30,847 bases of DNA from Paulinella micropora (Eukaryota; Cercozoa; Imbricatea; Euglyphida): the NCBI GenBank assembly GCA_009731375.1, contig BJOX01000243.1:73715-104561 (forward strand), read 5' to 3'. The position numbers and the translations under genes were made by a program. Positions within the stretch are counted from its first letter, which is position 1, and the number at the start of each line of letters is the position of its first letter. Shown in pieces: positions 16,202 to 24,617 of this stretch. Under the pieces are notes generated by a model. It made no database searches, had not been told where the DNA came from, and saw only the letters and a program-made list of their open reading frames with translations.

Positions 16202-16868
16202 GTACTCTCTCTCTCTCTCTCTCTCTCTCCCCCCCCCCCCCCCCCCCCCCCCCCCTCTCTCCCCACCCCCCCCCCCCCCCCCCCCNNNNNNNNNNNNNNN
16301 NNNNNNNNNNNNNNNNNNNNNNNNNNNNNNNNNNNNNNNNNNNNNNNNNNNNNNNNNNNNNNNNNNNNNNNNNNNNNNNNNNNNNNNNNNNNNNNNNNNN
16401 NNNNNNNNNNNNNNNNNNNNNNNNNNNNNNNNNNNNNNNNNNNNNNNNNNNNNNNNNNNNNNNNNNNNNNNNNNNNNNNNNNNNNNNNNNNNNNNNNNNN
16501 NNNNNNNNNNNNNNNNNNNNNNNNNNNNNNNNNNNNNNNNNNNNNNNNNNNNNNNNNNNNNNNNNNNNNNNNNNNNNNNNNNNNNNNNNNNNNNNNNNNN
16601 NNNNNNNNNNNNNNNNNNNNNNNNNNNNNNNNNNNNNNNNNNNNNNNNNNNNNNNNNNNNNNNNNNNNNNNNNNNNNNNNNNNNNNNNNNNNNNNNNNNN
16701 NCACCCCCTACCTTAGGGCACCCCCTACCTTAGACACCCCCTACCTTACCACCAGAGCATCCCAAACTACTTTCTCTCTCTCTCTCTCTCTCTCTCTGTA
16801 ATTATCTAGGACACCCCCTAGTACCTTAGACACCCCCTACCTTAGACACCCCCTACCTTAGACACTCC

Positions 16869-16903
<35 letters not shown>

Positions 16904-16908
16904 CTCAG
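16202..16908 (+). repeat. Satellite-filled intron with assembly gap
   Basis: Holds (CT)n, long C-runs, 416 N (16286-16701), five or more CACCCCCTACCTTAGA units, one CCAGAGCATCCCAAACT core (near 16755), a GTAATTATCTAGGA module (16798) and a (CT)n-GTGTCTCAG acceptor. The gap could conceal an exon. Confidence 0.7.
16286..16701. other. Assembly gap (416 N)
   Basis: N run inside an intronic poly-C/(CT)n region, where assembly typically collapses. Confidence 0.99.
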
Positions 16909-17307
16909 AAAACAAAAGACTGATAGGCTCAACAACCAAGACTCCAAAGCCCAGCGAGGCAAAGGAAGACAAGGCCCCAAACATCGAACCAAGAACGTAA
17001 GCGGTACTGGGGCAGGTACAAAGAGTGATGACGATGAGGAGATTGTCACAAAAGGAAAGGAGAAGAAAAAAAAGAAGAAGCAGGGCAAGCAGGGCAAGAC
17101 CAAGAATGAAGAAGAGAATGACGAGTCTACTTCCGAAGAGGAGTTTTTGGAAAACAAAGGAAAGAAGAAGCAGGGCAAGACCAAGAATGAAGAAGAGGAT
17201 GACGAGTCTACTTGCAAAGACGAGGTTATAGCCAAAGAAGAAAAGAAGAAGAAGAAGAAGAAGAAGAAGAAGAAGAAGAAGAAGAAGGAAAAAAAAGGAG
17301 AAGAAGG

Positions 17308-17308
<1 letters not shown>
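16909..17308 (+). CDS. Host gene exon 5, Lys/Glu-rich
   Basis: In the phase from exon 4 it reads KQKTDRLNNQDSKAQRGKGR and continues through two copies of a KKKQGKTKNEEExDEST-type segment (near 17068-17130 and 17161-17215) into a Lys run coded by (AAG)n. The frame ends at TAA 17309-17311, the first unit of a (TAA)n array. Either this array introduced a stop, or the exon splices before it and joins exon 6; no good donor is visible. The content suggests a disordered, highly charged nuclear protein segment. Confidence 0.5.
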
Positions 17309-17401
<93 letters not shown>

Positions 17402-17440
17402 GAAGAAGAAGAAGAAGGAGGAGGAGGAGGAGGAGGATTC
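17235..17440. repeat. Compound (AAG)n-(TAA)n-(AAG)n-(GAG)n microsatellite
   Basis: (AAG)n to 17287, (TAA)n 17309-17400, then (AAG)n and (GAG)n to 17437. It lies exactly where the reading phase of the host gene is lost. Confidence 0.9.
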
Positions 17441-17459
17441 TAACCCCCCTTCTCCTTGA

Positions 17460-17802
17460 ACCCCCCCTGCTCCTTCTCCTTGTACCCCCCCCCCTGCTCC
17501 TTCTCCTTCTCCTTCTTCTTCTCCTTCTCCTTCTTCTCCTTCTTCTTCTTCTTCTTCTTCTTCTTCTTCTTCTTCTTCGGCAGAGAGAGAAGCTACGGCT
17601 CTTTTGCTGTCTCTTTCTTCTGCTTCTTCTTCTGCTTCTTCTTCTTCTTCTTCTTCTTCTTCTTCTTCTTCTTCTTCTTCTTCTTCTTCTTCTTCTTCTT
17701 CTTCTGTTGCTGCTTCCTCTGTTGTTACGGATGATATGAGGGCATTCATCAACAGTAGCAACCCTGAGATGAAAGCAGAGAACGAGAAAGAGAGGTTGGA
17801 AG

Positions 17803-17833
<31 letters not shown>

Positions 17834-17943
17834 TTCTTCTTTTTCTGAGAGTAAGGTATCTAAGAGCAACGAGTGGGAGCATGCTGTTAATAGGTATGTA
17901 GGGCTCAAATCCCCGTCTCCCTCTTCTTCTTCTTCTTCTTCTT

Positions 17944-17990
<47 letters not shown>

Positions 17991-18710
17991 CCACCTCCTC
18001 CTCCTTCTCCATTGTCTCCCAGGCATAAGGAAATATTAGAATACCTATCAGTGCCCATTCCCCACGGATCGGATCTGTATAATGAGGCAAAAAAAGCCTG
18101 CCAACTTGCCAACAGCAAGGCGTTCGTCGAGTTCTGTGAGCAGGAAGGATGTAAAAATGCCCCGGCCTGGGCCAGAATGTATGGGCGCTTGCGGAGGTAC
18201 CATGGCTTTAAAGACATATATAAGCAACTGCGACTAAGGTACACAAACAAAGAGGTGACTCTGCAGGGTTTACTAGACAGTGTCAGGGATGCCCTAGAAA
18301 ATCTACTCCAGGACGAATCAGTACCAGCGTTGCAGGAGGATCCGCAGCAGCAAGCGCAACCATCACAGAACACAGAGGCGGGAGGCATAGAGGTAGAAGA
18401 AGAGGTAGAGGAGGTAGAAGAAGAGGTAGAGGATGCGGGCGGCACCCAAGAAGAGGAGGTCACCACGAAGCCCGAGGAGGTCACTACGAAGCAGTATCCG
18501 TTTCGCGCGTTCGTTTCTGTTCCTCCGCCGGCAACGCCCGGCCCACCGGCCCATTCCAAGGAATCCACGGCCGAAGGGTGCAATCCTAGTTTGACGGGTG
18601 CATCTTACGCAATCACGGGTGCATCTTACGCAATCACGATCGGAGAGAAGGTAGCAGTGGAAGGCGTGGTGCTAGAGCACTTGTCCAGCGAGGGGTACGT
18701 ACTCGTTTCG
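17460..18710 (+). CDS. Host gene exon 6, Ser/Thr/Pro tracts plus folded domain
   Basis: The frame is open from 17460 (after a TGA at 17457-17459) to the donor TCG|GTAAGG. It begins Pro-rich, then has Ser tracts coded by (TCT)n (17551-17578, 17636-17705, 17806-17840, 17923-17944) and a Thr tract coded by (ACT)n (17944-17987). A globular helical region follows (about 18020-18330, including ILEYLSVPIPHG, FVEFCEQEGC and ARMYGRLRRYHGF). After a Glu/Val-rich linker come two exact 7-aa repeats TGASYAI (21-bp units 18594-18614 and 18615-18635). No known domain recognised. The true 5' splice boundary is unresolved. Confidence 0.55.
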
Positions 18711-19411
18711 GTAAGGACCCCCTACCTTAGGACCCCCTACTTTAGATACCCCCTACCTTACCACCCCCTACCTTAGGACCCCCTACCTTACGACCAGAGC
18801 ATCCCAAACTTCTCTCTCTCTCTCTCTCTCTCGCTCTCTTTCTTTCTTTCTTTCTTTCTTTCTCTTTCTCTCTCTCTCTCTCTGTCTCTCTCTCTCTCTG
18901 TAATTATGTAGGACACCCCCTGCCTTAGACATCCCTACCTTAGACACCCCCTTAGTACCTTAGACACCCCCTACCTTAGGACCAGAGCATCCCAAACTAC
19001 TTTCTCTCTCTTTCTCTCTCTGTCTCTCTGTCTCTCTCTATCTCTATCTCTCTCTGTAATTATCTAGGACACCCCCTACCTTAGGGCACCCCCTACCTTA
19101 GACACCCCCTACCTTAGACACCCCCTACCTTACCACCAGAGCATCCCAAACTACTTTCTCTCTGTCTCTGTCTCTCTCTTTCTCTCTCTCTCTATCTCTC
19201 TCTCTCTCTCTCCCTNNNNNNNNNNCTCTCTCTCTCTTTCTTTCTCTCTCTCTGTAATTATCTAGGACACCCCCTACCTTAGACACCCCCTACCTTAAGA
19301 CACCCCCTACCTTAAGAGACCCCCTACCTTAGGTCACACGTTACCTACTCCCCACTTTGTCTCTTATCAGTCTATCTCTCTTTTGCTCTCTCTCTCTCTC
19401 TCTCTCTGTAG
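18711..19411 (+). repeat. Large intron made of three to four compound satellite units
   Basis: Between donor GTAAGG and acceptor (CT)nTGTAG there are repeated blocks of [CACCCCCTACCTTAGA]n, CCAGAGCATCCCAAACT (18794, 18983, 19136), (CT)n and GTAATTATCTAGGA (18899, 19054, 19252). A 10-N scaffold gap lies at 19216-19225. The last 70 bases share TTACCTACTCCCC and TATCAGTCT with the intron before exon 1. Confidence 0.8.
19216..19225. other. 10-N scaffold gap
   Basis: A fixed-size N run inside (CT)n, usually meaning a gap of unknown length. Confidence 0.99.
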
Positions 19412-19855
19412 TTTGATCCGGACCAGCAACTCAAGTTGGAGGGCAAAAGTGGGGTGATAGTGGGCTTGGACGTGACGAACGCCTCGGTTGCAGTCGAAGT
19501 GCCTGATCGTGTCAGGACTCAAGTGGCAGCAATTGACATGGCTTTGTGGAAGCCACACTGTGAACCGCTATGCATGCTGTTTGTATATCCCGGTGACGAT
19601 GGACGTGTGTCGGTGCAACAACCGACACCGGCGGTCATTGAGGACGGTGAAGTTAAGGAAGGTAAAGTGAAGGCTTGCCAATTTGTTTTGCACGAGTTAT
19701 GGCGAAGTAGCTATAGCCCCCCGACTGCCAAGCTCGTCTTTCATCAGGCTTACGCAGTCCAGTTTGTCGCTAATTTAAACGACAAGGGTGAGTGCGAAGT
19801 ATGCGGCCACAACGAAAAACTGGAGGAGGATGGATGTATCCCTGCCAAGTTGCGG
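19412..19855 (+). CDS. Host gene exon 7
   Basis: Follows (CT)nTGTAG in phase 0, consistent with exon 6, and ends TTGCGG|GTGCGT. The 148 residues are compact and mixed alpha/beta: VIVGLDVTNASVAVEVPDRV, CEPLCMLFVYPGDD, VLHELWRSSYSPPTAKLVF and a short CEVCGHNEKLEEDGC motif with three Cys and one His that could bind zinc. If read through instead of spliced, the frame stops at 19910-19912; splicing to exon 8 keeps phase 0. Confidence 0.65.
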
Positions 19856-20058
19856 GTGCGTGTACTTAAGTGTAGGCAGGTTGGAACGCTACGCGAAATA
19901 TACCACACCTGATAACGCGTTTGATGCGGTCAGAAAGACAGAGCGAGAGAAATGTGAGGGGCATGGCTAAGGTAGGGGGGTTGTCTAAGGTAGCGGGGAG
20001 GGGGGGGACAAACTGACTCACTAATAGTTGGCTGCTTCCTCGATGGTATGTGTTGCAG
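19856..20058 (-). repeat. Intron with inverted copies of the 16-bp satellite
   Basis: On the minus strand it reads CCCCCCTACCTTAGCCATGC and CCGCTACCTTAGACAAC (19965-20000), two degenerate units in the opposite orientation to all other introns. It lies between donor GTGCGT and acceptor GTTGCAG. Confidence 0.65.
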
Positions 20059-20270
20059 TGTCCGTCGGAGTTGACTGCCGAGGAAGCAGCCAACTACAAC
20101 GACGACGACGGCATGGATATGGCGCATAAGGACCTGGTCCGGAAGAACCAAGTTACGATGTCCTACTTGGCCCCAATGGTGCCTGAAGAGCGCAGACAGG
20201 CGGTGAAGTCTGGCGCGGCAATAATATTATGTCTGGGCAAGTCCAACGTGGACGTGCTTTACCCACGATG
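20059..20270 (+). CDS. Host gene exon 8
   Basis: After GTTGCAG the phase-0 frame reads CPSELTAEEAANYNDDDGMD and continues to LYPR, ending TG|GTATAT in phase 2. It is charged and helical with MSYLAPMVPEERRQAVKSGA. Not recognised. Confidence 0.6.
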
Positions 20271-20340
20271 GTATATAGTCTTCCTTGACTGTCTTTGCTT
20301 GATGAATCAGTTCTTGTTTGTGTGCTGTGTGCTGTTCTAG

Positions 20341-20448
20341 GCAAGGGGTCGTCAAGGAAAAAAAAGAACATAGGGGGGAAAAAAGGATGTCTTCTGGGAG
20401 AAGAAAGAAGCGCGCGACCGAACACACAGCTATACGGATGTATTCTGG
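20341..20448 (+). CDS. Host gene exon 9, basic
   Basis: Follows a 70-nt intron ending TTCTAG. In inherited phase it is Lys/Arg-rich (KEKKEHRGEKRMSSGRRKKR), a likely nuclear localisation segment, and ends GG|GTAAGT, a consensus donor. Confidence 0.55.
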
Positions 20449-20593
20449 GTAAGTTCCCTCCCTCTCCCTTGCCTATCTCTCTCTCCCTGCTGTCTTTGCC
20501 TCTCTTTCTCTCTCTCTCCCTCACCCCCTACCTTAGGACACCCCCTACCTTACGACCCCCTACCTTACGACCAGAGCATCCCAACCTCCCTCT

Positions 20594-20636
<43 letters not shown>

Positions 20637-20774
20637 GTCTCTCTCTCTCTCTCTTTCTCGGTCTCTCTCTCTCTCTCTGCTCTGTCTTTGCCTTTTTTTT
20701 CTCTCTCTCTTCCTCACCCCCTACCTTAGGACACCCCCTACCTTACCACCCCCTACCTTACAACCAGAGCATCC

Positions 20775-20827
<53 letters not shown>

Positions 20828-20903
20828 CTGTCATTGCCTCTCTTTCTCTCTCTCTCCCTCACCCCCTACCTTAGACACCCCCTACCTTACGACCAGAGCA
20901 TCC

Positions 20904-20947
<44 letters not shown>

Positions 20948-20978
20948 ACCTAACACTTAGTGCCTTGTGTGCAGATAG
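20449..20978 (+). repeat. Satellite-filled intron before the last exon
   Basis: Three blocks of CACCCCCTACCTTAGGA units, CCAGAGCATCCCAAACT cores (20573, 20765, 20892) and (CT)n. It ends at GTGCAG or, four bases later, GCAGATAG. All frames here are low-complexity Ser/Leu artefacts. Confidence 0.75.
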
Positions 20979-21075
20979 GACCGCAGCATCCATCTCACTG
21001 TTTTTACAAAATCCTGCCACCGACGCGCTGGTACCTGTTACAGGTCTATATCTGTGTGAGAGACAAGTAGTATAG
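20979..21075 (+). CDS. Host gene terminal exon 10
   Basis: With the acceptor at GCAGATAG| the phase is kept and the frame reads TAASISLFLQNPATDALVPV, then GLYLCERQVV and a TAG at 21073-21075. With the acceptor four bases earlier the protein would end at once (TAG 20976-20978). Choice of acceptor is uncertain. Confidence 0.45.
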
Positions 21076-21221
21076 GGTCGCACTTCAGGACAGATCTTCA
21101 GTGCAGTTTCTCTAAAGAAACCACACTAAGAGCCGTTATTTAGTTTTTCGTCTACCTATTTATAACAAATACAGACAGACAAAAGAAAGAAAAAATGCTA
21201 TCTGTAAATAATTATTATTTA

Positions 21222-21236
21222 AATAAATAAAATAAA
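21222..21236 (+). terminator. Overlapping AATAAA polyadenylation signals
   Basis: Three overlapping AATAAA hexamers (21222, 21226, 21231) lie about 150 nt after the last stop, in an A/T-rich 3' UTR. Confidence 0.5.
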
Positions 21237-21278
21237 GACACATATAGGATGACAAACTAAGACACACCAAGATTTAGA

Positions 21279-21584
21279 ATGTCCAGAGGTTGTGTTATGG
21301 TAAAGAATAACGAAAAGAGACCAATGGTAAAAGTTCAATGGAGAGGAGGAAAGGTTATGTGTAAGAGTTTCTGCATCGGAAAGAAAAAATCAAAAGAGCA
21401 AGCATTGGAAGAAGCAAAGAAGTATCACGAGGAAAATATAATACCTAAATACGAGGAATGGAAAATTAATTACGATAAAGAAACAAGAATGATCAAAAAA
21501 GAAAAGAAAAAAATTTGGAGGCATAAGATTTTAAGTGTGGATGTGGTGTTGAAATACATAATGGAAACAAAGCGCGACATATGA
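21279..21584 (+). CDS. Small AP2-like DNA-binding protein
   Basis: A 101-aa intronless ORF in A/T-rich DNA unlike the preceding host gene. Residues 15-50 read VKVQWRGGKVMCKSFCIGKK and then SKEQALEEAKKYHEE: three short strands plus an amphipathic helix, the layout of AP2-type DNA-binding domains common in algal viruses, homing endonucleases and their hosts. The rest is a very Lys/Glu-rich helix. The stop TGA is overlapped by the next ATG (ATGA). The call rests on pattern, not on a diagnostic residue. Confidence 0.5.
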   Translation: MSRGCVMVKNNEKRPMVKVQWRGGKVMCKSFCIGKKKSKEQALEEAKKYHEENIIPKYEEWKINYDKETRMIKKEKKKIWRHKILSVDVVLKYIMETKRDI

Positions 21585-21620
21585 AGTCCCAGAAACAAAG
21601 CGCGACATATGAAGTCCCAG
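21565..21620 (+). repeat. Exact 28-bp tandem duplication
   Basis: A 28-bp unit (starting AAACAAAGCGCGACATATGA) occurs twice, at 21565-21592 and 21593-21620. Since 28 is not a multiple of three it shifts the frame, and it contains the stop of one ORF and the start of the next. Confidence 0.95.
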
Positions 21621-21763
21621 TTCCTCCAATGCCAAGAAAAGAGTATATGGAGAGAATAAAGAAAGATGATGTGAGCGAAGCCACTTGTGATGATAGATAT
21701 AATATGTGCGGATACATTGAACATAACTGCCACTGCGGTTCCGGGTATGGTAAGTATCAGTAA
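21581..21763 (+). CDS. Small Cys-containing ORF (60 aa)
   Basis: The ATG overlaps the stop of the AP2-like ORF (ATGA) and lies in the first copy of the 28-bp duplication. The product is Pro-rich early (VPVPPMPRKEY) and ends with CDDRYNMCGYIEHNCHCGSG, a four-Cys plus His cluster that could bind metal. Family unknown. It may be the C-terminal part of the preceding gene displaced by the duplication. Confidence 0.4.
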   Translation: MKSQKQSATYEVPVPPMPRKEYMERIKKDDVSEATCDDRYNMCGYIEHNCHCGSGYGKYQ

Positions 21764-21879
21764 TCAAAAAGGTTTCTCTGCGGGAACCACTGAATTTCTA
21801 TTAAAAGACAAGGGATGGTCCTCATATATAGGACACACACGAGGCCACGAGGGGACGACCGATTGAGGCAGACAAATAT

Positions 21880-21899
21880 TGTAATTTTATAAAATTACA
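21880..21899. promoter_or_regulatory. Perfect 20-bp palindrome
   Basis: TGTAATTTTATAAAATTACA is its own reverse complement and lies 26 bp before the ATG at 21926. It could be a dimeric-factor operator, a hairpin transcript end for the gene upstream, or chance in A/T-rich DNA. Confidence 0.45.
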
Positions 21900-21925
21900 T
21901 TTTCCTTGATATACTATTATCAAAC

Positions 21926-22333
21926 ATGGAGACACACACGTATAACGGCAAGGTCTACAGGTTGGATAGATTAAGGAAATATAAGATAAATTACGAAATC
22001 AAGTCTGTCAGGGGTCGGGATGTGCTATATATCAAACCGAAGGTAAGGGGGTATAAAATTGATACACCGACCGCCCAAAACTACTTGAACCAAGTAAGAG
22101 GTGCAGTGTATTTCGAACACCATGCTATACCAATAGCGCCACCTTTACCTACGATTGAAGAGAAAAAAGAACTGAAAGAAAATTACAGAGACTTGTTGAG
22201 GTATGGTAATTATGATATCAGCTTGGTGCTGAAGGATGGACTCCTTTGGTACATGGGCAAGGATGGAATTTATGCCAATGAGGAGGATCGTTGGTTGCTA
22301 TGGGTTCCGCAGGAACTCAGACGTCGTTTTTGA
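21926..22333 (+). pseudogene. Pre-integrase region of a retroelement or viral integrase gene, frame-broken
   Basis: A 135-aa frame from an ATG. The N-terminal 80 residues are basic and unrecognised (YNGKVYRLDRLRKYKINYEI). The end, VLKDGLLWYMGKDG...RWLLWVPQELRRRF, matches the segment that precedes the HHCC zinc finger in Ty3-type polyproteins. After TGA at 22331 the zinc-finger core (AHHCSMQSHPGVERMT) continues in another frame (about 22334-22390), then the frame returns. The ORF is therefore the start of a decayed integrase gene. Whether the first 80 residues belong to it or to a different gene joined by insertion is open. Confidence 0.5.
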
Positions 22334-23897
22334 TCGCGGCACACCATTGCTCGATGCAGAGTCATCCGGGGGTGGAAAGAATGACTTAGAAGGTTTCGGT
22401 GGGATAACCTAGGAGAAAGGGTTAAGAAATTTGTGAAGGGTTGCCATCATTGTCAGATGGCAAAGCTTCCGTATAAGTTAAAGCCGAACTTGGGACTCAA
22501 GGGTGAGTATGATATCACCTTGGGCATCTTCGATACTTTACATATCGGTCATGTTGGTCCTTTCCCGGAGGCGAGAGCAGGAAAATTCAAATATTTGCTA
22601 ACGGTGATTGATCGGACATCCAACTACGTTATCACTGTTCCTGTTACGGATGTAACTGCGGAGGTTACAGCTGCAGCATTGATTGATCAGGTGTTTGGCC
22701 GCATCGGGATTCCGAGAAGGATTATCTCGGATAGAGGTACAAGTTTTGCGACTGAGGTCTCGCAAATAATTGCCAAGTTCTTTGGGTTTGATTGGCAGTA
22801 TGTGACTGCTTTTAACCCAATGGCTAACAGGAAAATTGAGCGAGTGCATAGGACGCTGAAGGCAGCGCTGAAGACCTATTGCAAAAATAGTCAGCTCAAT
22901 TGGATATACGTTGTGCCTATGCTCACATTTGCTGTTAACAATCTGGCTTCGGCGTCTTTGGGGAGACATGCGCGGGGTGTGAGTCCGCATCAGGTGGTAT
23001 ACGGGAGAGCGTTGAACACACCCACGGAACTGTTGTTTCCACCTGACAAGTGGGAGCCGTGCAAACCTTTAGGAGTTCGATTACGAGCTATTGCAGAAGC
23101 TCGCAGTGCGATCGAGAAATGTCGGGAGACGTTGAGGGAGATTCAGCAAGAACAGGAATTGAGCAAGTACTCTCATGTCAAGTACAAGGAAGGCGATACA
23201 GTCTGTTGTATGTTCCGACGGTATCGAAGGGGGTGTCGGTCAAGTTTACAATAAGTGGCATGGGCCATTTAAGATTGTGCGGCAGACGGGTGCGTACAAT
23301 TATAAGATAGCGCCTACGGGGGCACGAGGAAGGGAACAGATCGTTCATATGCGGCGTTTGGCCAAGTTTAGTCCTTATTTGCTAGAGGACGAGAACGAGG
23401 AGCAAGCGTTGAGACGTATTGCACCAGCGTTCAGACAATCGCCAGCATTGCTTACGCGTAAGGAGCGCGAGGAGGCGCTGCGGAAGCAGCAAGAGGAAAT
23501 GCAAGTGGAAGCAAAGTATGCGGGTCAGGATGACAAAGCATCATCTGATGCCAAGGATGAAAAGGACGTTATTCTTGGGCCGAAGGAAGCGATACAGGGC
23601 CGTAAGGGTACGGTATGGAGGAAGCCATGGATAGCCGGTGAGGATGTGGCTAAGATCGAGTGGCAGGTGGATAAGTTCTACCTTTGTCGACCACATGAGG
23701 ATACGGTCATGGACGAAGATTTCGATCATTTCTTTTTAATGCAAGTTACATATGTACAGCCCAGAACACGGGTACGAGCTGCGTTGCGGTTGACACTAAC
23801 AATGCAGTTTTGGAGGAGCAAAAGTGAGGTTGAGCTCACGCGGGATACTAAATACCGCTGCGAACACGACCAGCACAGCCTCGGAAAACTCTGGTAA
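22334..23897 (+). pseudogene. Retroviral-type (Ty3-like) integrase with multiple frameshifts
   Basis: After the displaced HHCC half, KFVKGCHHCQMAK completes the zinc finger. The rve core follows with D (FDTLHIG, about 22532), D (IISDRG, about 22730) and E (RKIERVHR, about 22838); the last two are separated by exactly 35 residues, the classic D,D35E. A highly conserved Gly before the Glu is replaced by Arg. Downstream, two frameshifts near 23200-23255 interrupt the path to WHGPFKIVRQTG, a GPY/F module. A charged C-terminal tail runs to a stop at 23895-23897. No RT, RNase H or LTR is visible. Ty3 origin is most likely. Polinton-type elements also carry rve integrases, and the virus-like ORFs just upstream make that an alternative. 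Confidence 0.7.
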
Positions 23898-24011
23898 CAA
23901 CCAATAGATGCAGCAGTGCAGTAACAAAGATACAACGCTGCCTTGGGTCTGCATGAGTCAGGTATAAACTTAGGTAATTGGTTAAACCTGAGATATTTTT
24001 ACCCTGGTTCG

Positions 24012-24617
24012 TCAGGTACTGAAGAACGGGGCGATGCAACTGGTACTTTTGTTGCCTTGTTTCTGAACAACCACACTTTGCAATTCTGTGGTGGCTACCT
24101 GCAGAGAAGACTTGAATATTGTAGCCACAGCTTTGTTGAGGACAGCGTTGCTTGTTACTAAGCTCTGGTCTCCGTACGTTTCGTGCCCCTGCATGGATAC
24201 TTTACACCATGCCCGGTAATAAGCACTACTGGAAGACAATAGGCACAGTGTCTGTTCCGCCGTGTACTTGTGAATTGCACCTCTAAACTGTAACCATTTC
24301 AAAACTGCAAATTTGTTGACGCCGTTGAGGATCACCATGCCTTCTATGTCTTTGGTCCTCCGTAGAACATTTTCCTGTAATGTTACAGTGAACTCTGTCA
24401 AAGCATCCAGTTCTTCACCCGGATCAGGCCGCAAACGACCACTTGTAACCGGGCTCATGTAGATACCTACCCTTCTAGCTACACGCCGCAAGTCGTGTAC
24501 AGAGTGCTGCTTAGCTGGTTGCTGTTCTTGTGAGGCTCCAAGAACACTGTAGACTTCTGTGTTCACGGTGTCTGCTAGGGAATTGTAACACGAGCCAGAA
24601 AAGTTCATCATACTCAT
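24012..24617 (-). CDS. Hypothetical protein, second ORF of an ATGA-overlapping pair
   Basis: A 201-aa frame beginning with an ATG that overlaps the stop of the ORF before it (ATGA, 24614-24617). Composition is that of an ordinary globular protein (for example EGMVILNGVNKFAVLKWLQF, YTAEQTLCLLSSSSAYYRAW). It ends IAPFFST. No family recognised, no signal peptide, no membrane segment. It may be a separate cistron, or the 3' half of one gene split by a frameshift. Confidence 0.45.
   Translation of the reverse strand: MSMMNFSGSCYNSLADTVNTEVYSVLGASQEQQPAKQHSVHDLRRVARRVGIYMSPVTSGRLRPDPGEELDALTEFTVTLQENVLRRTKDIEGMVILNGVNKFAVLKWLQFRGAIHKYTAEQTLCLLSSSSAYYRAWCKVSMQGHETYGDQSLVTSNAVLNKAVATIFKSSLQVATTELQSVVVQKQGNKSTSCIAPFFST

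Larger units (their letters stand above)
15362..21075 (+). other. Multi-exon host gene of unknown function (whole model, 5' partial)
   Basis: Ten exons are proposed: 15362-15483, 15549-15638, 15708-15794, 16123-16201, 16909-17308, about 17460-18710, 19412-19855, 20059-20270, 20341-20448 and 20979-21075. Reading phase carries over correctly at every GT-AG junction I could test except exon 5 to 6. Such agreement over eight junctions is strong evidence for a real gene. Introns are of two kinds: short simple ones (65-70 nt) and large ones filled with the CACCCCCTACCTTAG/(CT)n satellite. AATAAA signals at 21222-21236 probably end the transcript. The product has Lys/Glu-rich and Ser/Thr/Pro-rich linkers around at least two globular parts. 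No known domain was recognised. The 5' end is missing and the 416-N gap could hide an exon. Confidence 0.65.

Noticed and set aside
16853-18583. A 576-codon minus-strand frame across the host gene
   Set aside because: It runs through (GAA)n and (TTC)n arrays and has no coherent domain. The plus-strand exon chain keeps phase across splice sites, which the minus frame does not explain.
19856-19879. A 24-nt mini-intron in exon 7
   Set aside because: GTGCGT...GGCAG looks like a tiny intron, but removing it does not reach the open frame downstream. Splicing from the same donor to 20058 keeps phase and gives a coherent product.
20295-20953. Ser/Leu-rich ORFs in the 20,450-20,950 region
   Set aside because: They are translations of (CT)n and of the CACCCCCTACCTTAG satellite inside an intron.
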